Shown here: positions 34,934 through 46,480 of the stretch, piece after piece
Layout: each line of letters begins with the position of its first letter
Numbering within the stretch: position 1 is the stretch's first letter
Assembly: GCA_030544215.1 (NCBI GenBank)
Contig: JARZZO010000003.1
Span: forward strand, 28,152,379 to 28,216,378
Direction of reading: 5' to 3'
Source: Zantedeschia hybrid cultivar
Taxonomy: Eukaryota > Streptophyta > Magnoliopsida > Alismatales > Araceae
DNA length: 64,000 nt
Notes under the pieces: model-generated
Told to the model about the DNA's origin: nothing
Seen by the model: the letters and a program-made list of their open reading frames with translations, nothing else
Databases searched by the model: none
Position numbers and translations under genes: made by a program

Positions 34934-37900
34934 TTCTTTGGCACCATCTGTGAGAATCTTCAATAAAAAGCCATGGTGAGAAGGAACAAAAACTGCTCTT
35001 AGCGCGGCCTCTCCATCGACCCTCCTACTCTGTTGATTAATGTTTATCCAGTTCCTCCACTAGCAGCCATTCTCGCTGTCCCTCCACCTGTCCAAGCCCA
35101 AGCAACCCAGGCCAACATGCACTTAGCACTCAGCGTTGCTCTCGATGGGGTCAGACATCTAGTTTTGCCAGGGGATCTCCATCAAGGAGAACTCCCGGTT
35201 GTGATAGCATTGCAGCAGTGCCTGGAAGAGAGACTCGATAGCGTGGAAGGCCTCTGGGAAGCTGACCTTGAGCTAACCAACCTGCAACAAGAACTCCATC
35301 CAGTCGCCCCTCCAGGTTCCCAAGCTTCATAGGGACCCAAAGGTCTGTTGGATTCCGTGTGTCGGGATCCGACTGAAAAACGCAGCGGAAATAAATTTAT
35401 TCGGGATCGGATCCATCCTGTTTTGATCAATAAAATAAATTAGAAAATCGGATTTACCTTACGCTGATTCGAATCCGCATTAGTTCCCAGTTCCGTCAGA
35501 GCGATGCCTCAAGCTGCGCAAGTGCCCGCCCTCTAGCAGTATCCACGCGGTTCTCCTCGGGATGGATCGTCCTCGCTTGATGCGGCGTTCGTGGATCCTG
35601 TCTGTCTACGCGTAATCCGCCGCGACATGCGGATTCGAAAACTCTCGTTGGACGGAAGGCGGAGCTGTCGGGAGACGAAGCGGAGCCTCTAGATGGCCGC
35701 CTCGTGTCGTGCGCCCAGGAGAGAGGAGAGAGAAAGAAGGCGGCGGCTAGGTCAGGGTTGCTTGCCCCCGACCTAATATCCGTTCTTTTATAATAAGCCT
35801 ATTTGCGATTTTTCATAAAAGCCCAGACTTATTCGAAATCCTGTCGGATTATCTATCGACTTGAAAATCTTTTGCGTGTGACCCTCTAGGCCCAAATACC
35901 AGTCAGTTAATAGTTCATTAAGCCCGGTAACTCTTTATTGACCCACTGAATTAATTAATATCCTTATATTAATTAATTAGCCGAATTTAATGTCCCACAG
36001 TAAATTCGGACGAGCTTTCGATCACGTTGGATGCCAAGCAACATCGTGTGATCTTGGATGGCATTGGGGTTATCACAACCCTCTATTGGAACCTTTTCGT
36101 CAACGGTTACCGTGCGTATATAATCCTTCATCCGTGCAATGTTTCCAAATTGACCTAGGGTATGGTTTACTGTTAAACCCTAGCCAGTCGATTCACTTGA
36201 ATCAGATGCCGCTAATCTATATTGGATAACTCTTTATCTGATACAGAGTCCGCCCTAGCCAGGGACTTAAGCGCATCATTATCAGAACATTCTCTCTCAA
36301 ACTATCGAGAGCGGATGATCCCGTATTGAACACACAATTACCTTCGAGGTTATTTCCCTGAACCTGATCACTTGACTTATTGATAATCCATGGTTAGGGA
36401 TTCGTTAGTCAAGGTCAAAGTTCAGAAACCAACCAACAAGATATCTTTGGCGTCTCAGGCCCAAGGATCATCTACGCAACCATGACAAAAGAATTGAGCT
36501 GGTTAACAGTGAGGTGTTTACCATCCAGCGATTCATAGTCAGATCAGTTTAGTAAACTCATTCGCCAATGAGCACCTACAGGTCCAGCATAGTGTCTCCA
36601 TAAAAGTAACTTATAAGATCAGTCACCCTCATCATATGAGCTGAAGAAACCTACATTAGTCTATCCGGATGTTTGATGTCCTTCTCAAACATCCTATGAC
36701 TAGGAACAATTAAGAACATGTGTTTATAAACCTTCGGTCCCGTAATTATAATCTCATCATAATTCGAAGATTAATGCACATGTTCATAGACTTCATCGTG
36801 ATTCGATAAGCAATGCTCAAATAAGATACACAATGAAAATATGCCATTATATTAATAATAATTTGAACATAATACAGTGTCGGATTGGCTTATTGGCCAT
36901 CCAATACTAATAAGGTCCCCGTCAAAGAGATCAGTAGCCTGAGATTCGACAGTTAACCCACCAGGTGAGCTGAGGACGGTCCCGGCGGCGGTCGGACAAA
37001 GGTCGGTGCCAACGCCGACGATCCTCAACATCCTCCAACAGCTCTACCTCAGTGTCTTCGGAGCACCGTGCTCGTCGTAGACAAGGAAGAGGTGCTTCCC
37101 GGGGGAGGTCTTTGGACTGCTCCTCGGGGTCCTTTGCCTCCAGAAGCTGACGGACTTCTTGGGAGGGTCACCGTCGCTCTAGACGTCCTTCAAGCATAGA
37201 TCGCGTGCGAAAGCTAGAAGAGCGCATAGAGAGGTTACTCCGACATGACCGGGATGTCGGCTTAGATGATGGAGAAGTGCCTGATTGTGCTTTATCGGAT
37301 GCGTACTGAAGGCACCGCTACCACACCTCTTCAGGGTGCCATCATTGAAGAGATACGATGGCACTCGCAATCCTGATGACCACCTCTAGTCCTTCGAGAG
37401 AACCTTCAACCTACTGGATGCACCTGATGCTATTCAGTGATGTGTCTTCCCTACAACACTGGAGGGAATCGCCCGCGATGGTTCGTGCAACTGACGCCTG
37501 ACTCCAACCACAGTTTATCTGAGTTGAGAAGAGCCTTCAGAAGCAACTTTACGGTTAGCCGACGTACGCCAGCCACGACCGCAATGTTGTCCTCCATAAG
37601 GCAGGGGAAGAGATTTGACCGGAGCACCAAAGACCGACCCTTGAGGGGACCGCAGTGGGAGAACCAAGATGACCGACGGGAGCACCCAACTCCAGAAGAG
37701 AAGAGAATTACACCCCACTCAACATGCAGGTCGACTGGATTCTCTTGGAGATCAAAGATGTGGGCTACGTCAGGTGACCAAGGAAGATCAAGCCTACCCT
37801 AGGGGTAGAAAACTTTGGGAAGTTTTGCGCCTACCATCATGAGTATGGACACTAGACCTCAGAATGCTATGATCTCAAGAGGGAGATCGAGAATCTTGTA

Positions 37901-37964
37901 AAGAGGGGCACCTGAAGAGATATGTCGCCAACTCGGTGCCTGACCAGTAGTGTCAAGACTAGTC
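34934..37964 (+). pseudogene. Decayed gag of gypsy element G
   Basis: Gag forms the retrotransposon particle. An ATG near 34973 is followed by an early stop, then an open stretch to 35332. A copia-B solo LTR (35346-36912) interrupts it. After that, 37170-37560 resembles the gypsy Retrotrans_gag region: DAV.CLP, an aromatic WF pair, LRRAFRSNF and IRQGKRFDR are recognisable across frames. A zinc-knuckle-like CAYHHEYGH...ECYDLK lies near 37825-37885. Stops and frame changes are frequent. The element is cut at 37965 by copia B. No pol is visible in the window. Confidence 0.7.
35346..36912 (-). mobile_element. Solo LTR of copia family B
   Basis: This is the reverse complement of the LTR at 37965-39511, flanked by an exact duplication aggtc (35341-35345 and 36913-36917). 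No internal region is attached, so it is a solo LTR of about 1567 bp. Its first base pair set reads TATTAG where the other copy has TGTTAG, so the terminal TG has mutated to TA. Confidence 0.88.
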
Positions 37965-39511
37965 TGTTAGTCTTAGGTGGCCTACGAGCCAATATGACTT
38001 TGTAATCCCGTTTATTTCATTAATAAAATGGCATTATTCATTATGTTTAAATTCGTATTATTATCGTCTCATAATGAAGTCCGTGAATATGTGCAATGGT
38101 GACCAGATTATGATGAGATCATATTAGTGAGACTGATCACTTAAACACACATATTCTTAATAGTTCATAGTCGAAGGATATCCGAGAAGGACATCGGATA
38201 TCCGGATAGACTAGTACAGATTACTCCCGCTTATAAGATGAGGGTGATTGATCTCATAGTCACTTGTGTGGAGACACTAAAGTGAATTTGTAGGTGCTCG
38301 TTAAAGAATGAGTTCACTGAATTGATCCGACTGAATCGCTGGATGGTATTGTACCTCACTATCAACTAGCTTGATTCTATTGTCATAGTTTCATGGATGG
38401 TCCTCGGACCTGAGACACCAAGGACACCTTATCGGTGGACTTCTGTGCTTTGACCTTGGTTTATGAATCTCTAACCATGAGATTCTAGACAGCCAAGGAT
38501 CGGGTACAGCGGAATATCGTCGAAGGGAATTGAGTGTCAATAAGGAATCATTCGCTCTCGGTACTTTGAGAGAGAATGCTCTAGGAAGGATGCGCGGAAG
38601 TCCCTGGACAGGGCGGACGATAATATCGGGAAAAGAGTTTTCCAATATTATTCGGCAGCATCTAATCCAAGTGAGTCGACCGATTAGGGTTTGACGGTTT
38701 ACCATACCCTGAGTTGACTCGAGAGCATTATACGAATGAAGGATTATATCCACACAGTAACTATCGGCGGAAAGGTTCCAAGAGTGGGTTACTTAACCCT
38801 GATACCTTCCGGGTTCATGCGGTGTTGCTTGGCACCCAACGTGATCGGAGGCTAGATCAAATTCGATGTGCGACATTAATTCAATTGATTAATTAATTAA
38901 TATAGGTTATTAATTGATTACTTAGGCCAGTGAGGACTCACTGGGCTTATTGGCCATTAACCGGACTGGTTATTGGGCCTAGAGGGTCACACGCAAATGA
39001 TTCTCAAGGCGATGGATAAATAAGTGGGTTTTATATAAACCGGGGATTTTTATGAAAAATCACGCGGTTGATATAAAATATAGTGAACGGGTTGAGCAGG
39101 TTAGGCTGCTGCTAAATCTAGCTGCCCCCTCCTCTCTATCTCTGGCGTCCTAGATGATTCCGGATCCCAAGGTCTACTCCGCCGCTTCTCTGACTCCCGT
39201 TCGACGGGAAATCGTTTGGTGTTGCGGCGATCGTTGCGGCGAACGGCGGAGGCTTTGTGGGCTGCGAAGAATGAGGAATATGAGGATATCCGTCGCAAGG
39301 AGGATCGCGTGGACTCCGCTAGAGGCTGGATGCTTGCGCAGCTTGCGGTGTCACACAGACGGAACTGATCGGTTGCGGATTCGAATCGACGCACGGTAAG
39401 AATCAATAATCCGATTATAGGTTTTGTTTTTCAAAATGGAAACGGATCACATATTGATTTAATTTTATATTCCGCTGCGTGTGCAATCCAGAGAAACACG
39501 AGAACCCAACA
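37965..39511 (+). repeat. 5' LTR of a longer copia family B element
   Basis: It runs from TGTTAGTCTTAGG to ...GAACCCAACA, 1547 bp, with a candidate duplication tagtc at 37960-37964. The primer site that follows (gtgctattagagccagg) is a mutated form of the initiator-Met site. Family B resembles family A along the LTR but is clearly separate. The 3' LTR lies beyond the window, after the Tat insertions. Confidence 0.85.
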
Positions 39512-41974
39512 GTGCTATTAGAGCCAGGTTCCACTGTTTCTCATCTCGTTTCGATCTCCAAATTAAATTTTCCTTGAATTTATTCAATGCATGAGTTCCG
39601 TAAATAAATGGATCCCTGTTCATACGATGAACTGAAAATAATTTGATTTATTATTATTATTATTCTGCTATTTTTGGAATTTTATTTGGGGATTTTTCGG
39701 TGTTCTTCATGAGATGAAGAATGGGGATAATTGCGGCTTTGTTCGGGCCTCCCAAGTGTTGGGATAGAGGATCGGCACCCCGAATGATGTGGAGATTGTC
39801 ACCGGGCATCTATGGGCTCCTCACTGGCACCGGAGGGACTGCTGGAAATGGCCGGAGGGGACCTCATCTTCATCTTCTTCAGTTTGTGAAACCATGAAAT
39901 AAAGAGAATGAAGAAGGGCTTGGCCTGCACCCTTTGGGATGCAACTGGGGGGCCTACTGGCGCCGAGGCCGTCACCGGCGAGGCCGGGCGGCGCCGGAAC
40001 CCCGGCCACCGGGCGGCCCTGCTTCTTTCCCCGCTACCGGATCACCACTTGCAACTGCCAAAAGGGGCCTGTCGGCTGGAAGTTAGGCATCGCTGGCGTG
40101 CTCACCGGTGCCGTGGCCGTTGCCGGCGAGGCAGGACGGCGTCGGCGTGGCCGGTATGACGGCCGGTGACCCCCTGCACCTCCACCGCCGCTGGCCTCCT
40201 ATGTTACCTGCGGCTAGGGTTGGGGGTGTTTTAGGAAAGGGAGGGGGGGGGGGGGGGGGGGGCTACGGGCTGCGGTTGGGTCCTAGCCGGGCTAGGGCCC
40301 CCTGTGGGCCGGGCCGCACCCTAGTCCGAGCGCTGGCTCGACCAGGGCCCGAGCCCAATGGCTCAGCCCAAGTGGCTAAGCCCTATTCTATTTTTACCCT
40401 AATTCAAAACCCCACCTTAAACCCCATGACCCAATTCAAAGATAATTAGATTTTAAGTTTAAAATTCCAAAGTGTTTTGAAAATTAAATTTTTATCTAAT
40501 ATTAATGAATTGGGTTGATTAATGATTTTGGAATCATTATTTAACAAATTGTTGTTAATAGATTAAGGTTAGTTATTAATTTAAGTGCTAAACTAATAAT
40601 TAATTTTAATTGACTAATTTAAGTGTTAAATTAGTAACTATTAGTTAATTGTAGTTAATTGTTAATTTAAGTGTTAAATTGATAATTAATTTTGATTAAC
40701 TAAAATAGTGGTTTAATTGGAAGTTATTAATTAATTGATGTTAATTATTAAGTTTAAGAGTTAAATTAGTAATTAACATTAATATACTAATCTAAGAGTT
40801 AGATGAGTAATTAATAAATAGTTTGTGTTAATTATTAGCTTAAGAGTTAAATTAATGACTAACATTAATTAACCAGTCTAAGAGTTTGACTAGTAATTAA
40901 TAACTTATTAGAGTTAATTATTAATTTAAGTGTTAAATTAATGATTAATTTTATTTACTAATCTATGAGTTAGATTAGTAATTAATTATTAATAGTCTAA
41001 TTGTTAGATTATTAATATTGATTAATCTAATTGTTAGATTATTTTAATTATTAGAAATGTTCTAATTTGTATGGAATAATATGGAATTATTAATTTGGAG
41101 TGTTTGCACATGTGATGTGTGATTTAATGCTTTTAAATTTGATTTAATTGCACGCTTAAGTTATTAAAAGAGTTTTCGAAATTCAAATACCAATTTTGAT
41201 TGAAACCCAACTTTTAGAAACTCAAAAATTATTTAATTTTGAAAAACTCTTTTGTTTTACCATGTGATGCGCTTATCATGTGTGGAATGTTTAAAACACA
41301 CGGTGGTCATAGATATGCATTTTTAAATTAATCATGTGATTAATGATGCATATAGATTGTCGATGTATGTTTGTATATTTATTAATTGTTAATAAATAGA
41401 GATCTGCATACCTCTCCCTCTCTCATACTCCGATGTAATTCTATCTCCCTCTCTCTTGTACTCGCCATAAGGCCTTCTTTTATTTACAAGTAAATTATGA
41501 ATTTATTGTAATATGATCGAGGCAACCGAGGAAGGAGCGAGGACGATCATGTGTAGAGGAACCATATAGCTTTGTTGTGCTATCCACGAGGGCTGCATGC
41601 AAATCTATACTTATCTCGTAACGATGGGAAGCTTAGATCAGAATTAGTGGCTTGTTGTGCTATCCACAAGGCCATTAAATCTTTGGGGACCGAAGCTATG
41701 ATCGGATATTACAAGGAGTTGCAAGTCCCATGATATGGGTGCTCTATGATTGTTTTACACCTTTCTCGTGCTATCCACAAGGTTGTACTGCAAGTCATTG
41801 AGATTCTGATCCTCACTAGGAGACTGTCGGCGTCTCCCGTTCTGTATAGCTGAGGGTTATATAGTCCGTCAAAAATTAGTGGGAGTTAAAACTTGATTAA
41901 AAGTCCATATCATGTTTTAAATTTAATAATTGAATATTTGCAGAATAGATTTTATTCATCTCTTGTAGGGAATT
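39512..41974 (+). other. Copia B leader with AT-rich tandem repeats
   Basis: The leader starts with a mutated PBS, then a GC-rich part that includes a run of about 20 G near 40242-40262. From about 40480 to 41060 there are degenerate tandem copies of a phrase like taagagttaaattagtaattaa. The segment 41540-41900 matches copia A near 15900-16250. No coding domain is seen before the gag ATG at 41975. Confidence 0.65.
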
Positions 41975-42724
41975 ATGTCGTCATATAACCCACTCCGTTG
42001 CATATTTGATGCCAATCTTTTGACTAACCTCAACTACTCAGTTTGGATCAGAAATCTGAAGAGTGTCTTCAGATCTGAGCACATTGCCTACGTCCTTAGA
42101 GTTGATCCTCCTGTTGAACCGACATTGGATGCCCCTGAGGCACAGATGATCGCGTACGATAAAAGATCGAAGGACAAAAGCAAAGAGGTAGTAAAGGGTG
42201 ACTGTTTCTATTGTAAGCAGTAGGGTCACTAGAAGAGGAACTGCAAGGAGTTCCTCAGCGACAAAGTTCATAGAAAGGTGAAGCTATCAGAAGCTTCAGA
42301 TATCTATATGATAGATATCAACTTGTCAATTAGAGATTCCACATCTTGAGTATTAGATACCGGATGTGCTTCTCATATCTATCATGATGTGCAGATGCTG
42401 AAAAATAAGTGCAAGCTGAGAAAAGGCGAGGTAGAATTAAGGCTAGGAAACGGCGCAAAAGTTACGACAGTTGCTGTAGGGACAACAAACCTCAGACTTC
42501 CATTGGGAGACGTCTTATCATTATAAGATTGTTATTATGTTCCTAACATAATAAAGAACATCATATCAGTATTTTATTTGGACAAGATAAGATATTGGTT
42601 GTCTATTGAGAATAGAAGTTGTTCGATTTATCATGGTAATAAATCAATAGCTTTGGCATCTTTAGTTAACGGTCTATATCTTTTCGATGTTTCTTATTAC
42701 AATCTTTACATTGAAAATGCTCTT
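41975..42724 (+). pseudogene. Copia B gag and protease, broken
   Basis: The frame starts MSSYNPLRCIFDANLL and continues NYSVWIRNLKSVF, the usual copia gag opening. A CCHC knuckle follows (CFYCKQ, then GH, then C), with two stop codons inside it at 42221 and 42230. The copia protease motif VLDTGCASHI is at about 42350, after another stop. The frame then continues into the pre-integrase region. The element is cut at 42725-42729, where Tat1 begins, and resumes at 57422. Confidence 0.8.
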
Positions 42725-42729
42725 AAGAA

Positions 42730-44062
42730 TGTAGGTGCTGAAAATTTGCTCGTGTGATTAATGTGAAAAACTATGTTGTTTAGGGTAAATTAACCTATTA
42801 AAAAAAAAATGCAACTAAGGTGCAGTGATCGCCAGAAACTTTTAACTAAAAAAAGCTTCAAAAGAGTTTGATCGCCTACCTGTTCAAACGCGGAAGAATG
42901 AATCCTTGGTTCCCCTCCTTCAGCCGGCTGAAGAAAGAGAGCCTCTTCTTGTTCTTTTGTTCTTGCTGTTGAATGTTGAGGATCGTCCAGAAGTTCTCCT
43001 GGCTTTTGCTTGATTTCCCTCTTTTTGATTTCTTGTTATTCAGTTGTTGGATGCAGCAGACAGAGACAGAAACAATAAAGAAGAAATAGTGATGGGAATC
43101 TAAGTAGAAATAATATCAAAGCTAACTATGATTAGAAACATGTTTAAACATCAACTCACTTGTTTTAAATGGCTTTGAAACCCCTTTAGAACAGATGGGT
43201 TTTGGAGAATTAATGAGGTGGTGTGTGTTGCATGCAGTGAGTATGAGAGAATGAAACTAAAGAATGAAAATGTAATTCAGATATGAAAAACTTATGCCCA
43301 GTCCAGTTGGTTGAAGCTTTGAAGGAGATGAAGATCTTGAAAAAGGATGCCGACTTCTGGAAATGGCAGCGCTCCGGCGTTCCGACGTGGTTGCTCCGAT
43401 CTTCAAATCGTTATAACGATGAGGCTCAATAATTCTCTCTCTCTCTCTTTTTTAACTCCTGAGATGCAAGGTATTTATAGGCATTTTCTGCGTTCGCGAT
43501 TAACATAGAAAAATCTCGGATTTATCTACTTCAATCGACAGATAATTACTGATTAATTCATCTTTATCTGTAATTATCTAAAACGCGTCCACCTTGGATG
43601 ACGCCTTTCAGATTAAATTAAGATAAGGATAAATATCCGGGAAAACTTATCTTTATCTTTATTAGCTAAAACACGTCCACGTGTGTAGACGTCTTTTACT
43701 CTAATTAAGATAAGGATAAACATCCGGAAGAGAAGTTAAACAGCTTAGGAACCTAAAACGCGTCGACTTTGACAGACGCCTTTTAGTTAATAAATCAATT
43801 AATTAAAATTCAAATTTAAACGGTAAAATACGAATAAACTCTAAATGGCGTCCACATGAGTCGACGCCTTTTAGGATTCTTCATATTTTAACTGAAATTT
43901 GAGTTAAAATCAATTTAATTGATTAACTTAAACATGTCTGTTTGACTCGACACTCAAAAAGATTAATAAAAGTTAATCAATGATTAATTATCAGACCATT
44001 ATGAGGCATTATTATATGATATGAAATTTACTCAAAATGACGTCAAAATTAGCGTGTCTACA
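42730..44062 (-). repeat. 3' LTR of Tat1
   Basis: On the plus strand it begins TGTAGGTGCTGAAAA and ends GCGTGTCTACA. It contains four 34-bp interrupted palindromes (43578-43611, 43666-43699, 43753-43786 and 43841-43874). It matches 56082-57416 almost perfectly. Confidence 0.93.
43578..43874. repeat. Four interrupted palindromes (12-10-12) in the Tat1 3' LTR
   Basis: Four 34-bp units stand at roughly even spacing of about 87 bp. Left arms are like CTAAAACGCGTC and right arms like GACGCCTTTTAG, with ten variable bases between them. The same four recur in the other Tat1 LTR (56931-57228) and in the Tat2 LTR (59296-59593) with arm changes but unchanged geometry. Confidence 0.88.
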
Positions 44063-46480
44063 GCTGCCTCACCTTGGCATCGTCTTTGCAAGGGAGTGAA
44101 ATGGAATGTAATGTACTGAAAAGGTGATGCCAAGGTGTGATGAGACACGCTCTTAACATCATATGATTGGAATTTTTCTCGAAATCATCAATGAAGATAG
44201 CTCAAAGAAATCAATGGAATCAATCCTGTCTGGATGAGGTAGACAAGGAAATAAAATAAGGTCGATCAACCTCGTCGGAGTGGGAAGTACCCCAGGTCGT
44301 AGACATTGTAGGTTTCATCATAGGGAGCGTTTGCCAGCCAATGTGGACGTGCTACAGCCATGATGGATCTTAAAAGAAAACAAGAATATTGGATAAAGAA
44401 TCCAATCAAGGATAGAATTCCAAGGATATCTTCAAGCGAACCTCAAAGATAATCAAGATACTCAATTCGGAATGGAATATTTCATATCATGTTGAAATTA
44501 TTTGATTAATGGTCTGAAACTTAATCAATAATTAATCCTTATCACAATGATTTCAAAGTCCTACATGATGCATGCTGGGCTAAAAGAAAAATATAAAGTC
44601 AAATAAAATATAAATTAATCAAGGATAATATTGTTAAATTGCCATTAATGAGTCAAGATACCAATTCTTGTAATCCAGTGCTAAGCCGAAGCTCGTTTAT
44701 CCACGCACCGTTTCACAAAAGTGGAACCATCGTCCTCACTAATTAACAACCCAACGGCCTATCCGTGCGATTAAGAATCCTCTGGAATTATCATTGTTTT
44801 TGTTGTAGGGGAACTCAAATTCCAGTTTCATCAAAAACACAAGGTCCTTGATATACTCTAATAAATACTTATCATATAATAATGCTGATGCACAATAATT
44901 ACATGAAATAGTACAAGGATAGAAATAACTGCCTTTTTAGCCACGGTCAGGACTTCTTGAACTCCCACAGTGGGATCTTCTTGACATTTCCAGCTTTACT
45001 CAGGTTTTCTTTGAATTTCCTGCAATCAAAATTGTTAGCTCCAAACAAATCTTCAATCAAAACCACATAATTTCGGATAAATGATAGAATTTTGGGTAAA
45101 TCATAGAAAGGCTAAAACGCGTCGTGTCGAGAAGACGCCATTCAATGTTGAAACGCGGCAGTTCTCCTCGACGCCTTTCACTCACAGAAACAGGTTTCTG
45201 GCTGTTGTCTACTCGGATTCCAACTCTACCAATGCCTTGTGTCCTGTATACAACTTGAACAAACATGTTAAGTATCTGTTTAGGCTTATCCCCTTGCCTG
45301 GTTAAGTAACCGACTACTTGATCCTATCCTTGATAGAAGGGTCAAGGGGCATAGCCTTTATTAACAAAGGTAATGAGAATAATCAAACTTAAGCAAAATG
45401 CAACATACAAGCAGACAGATGCTCGCTGAAAATAAAAGGAATGAAACACAATAAATGCAACAAGCAGATGCTAACTGAAATATTTTTGTTGTTTTGAAAT
45501 ATTCATTTTTGTTTGGGGTTTTGGAATATATGCCTTTTTTTTTTTTGAATTTTGACATATGTATTTTTTTTGAATTTTTGACATATGTATTTTTTTGTAT
45601 TTTTGATATATGTATTTTTTTTATTTTTGAATTTTGAAATATATATATATTTTTTTTGGACTTTTTGAAACATATGTACTTTTTTTTTTTTGAAAATTTT
45701 TTTTGACTTATGTAATTTTTTTGGATTTTTGACTAAAAGATCAGCATGGTACTTAGATCAAAAGATCATATTCATTTATTAACTTCATTTCCAAATTATT
45801 CTTTAACAACTTAACTTAAACCCATCGTGTTTGAACTTGTGTTTCCATTCGTGATCCCATTTGATGATTTGACCCTTAGTCAATCTAAACCATTCCTTAA
45901 GTTTGGAGTACATCTCTTTAGAAAGAAAAGATGAATAAGTTTAGAAAGCCCATGAGAAGGTTCCGGAGACTTAAAAAGATGTTCCTTTCCTACCCTAGTA
46001 TCCGTTGGGGTTCGGTCATTTCTTTCCGGGGTATTTATCGACCTTGCGTTCCCTTTCATTTCATTTCATGGCCTTGATGTAACGTTTGTAATGTAATGGC
46101 CTTTTTGATTTGACATTTGGCTTTTGCCTTTTCCTTTTCTTTCTTTTCTTTTCTTCGGGACGGATCTCCCCCATTTTTTTATGACGGCCTCCTACTAAGA
46201 TGGCGGGTATTCTTGGTAGTCTATTCTAAGTCTCGTTCCGACATCATGGGCCGAGTTTAAAACAGAATTTTTGCTTCAAAAAGAATGATTTGTACTTTAC
46301 ACTTTCGGTCAAGCTTTTGATATTCTTTAGGACTTGTCATCTCTTGTTACTCACGAATCAAACGTGTTAGTGTGTGCATTAATGGGCTTGAAATTAAGTT
46401 ATTCAGACTAATAAGGAAATTTGAGTTTATAAACTTTCTGATTCCACTGGTCTTTGTACCATACTGATCGACTTTTTAAC
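44063..46480. other. Tat1 3' untranslated region with AT minisatellite
   Basis: The region lies between the pol stop and the 3' LTR. 44063-45236 matches Tat2 at 59782-60938; after that the two elements share nothing obvious. Two interrupted palindromes lie at 45112-45181. From about 45525 to 45735 a degenerate tandem repeat of about 27 bp, built on gacatatgtattttttt and gaattttt, is present. 45780-46480 holds T-rich sequence without a gene. The antisense PMD gene seen in Tat2 is absent here. Confidence 0.7.
45112..45181. repeat. Two interrupted palindromes in the Tat1 3' region
   Basis: Two 34-bp units (45112-45145 and 45148-45181) lie almost end to end. The pair is conserved in Tat2 at 60814-60883, where the arms differ by several bases but the 12-10-12 spacing is kept. 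Confidence 0.85.

Noticed and set aside
35033..35332. A separate Pro/Gln-rich host gene
   Set aside because: It sits just after a gypsy LTR and primer site and is continuous with decayed gag across the solo LTR.
39821..40449. GC-rich open frames after the copia-B LTR
   Set aside because: They lie in an untranslated leader, contain a homopolymer of about 20 G, overlap on both strands and show no domain.
43578..43874. MicroRNA precursors
   Set aside because: The stems are at most 12 bp with a 10-base loop, too short for a plant miRNA hairpin.
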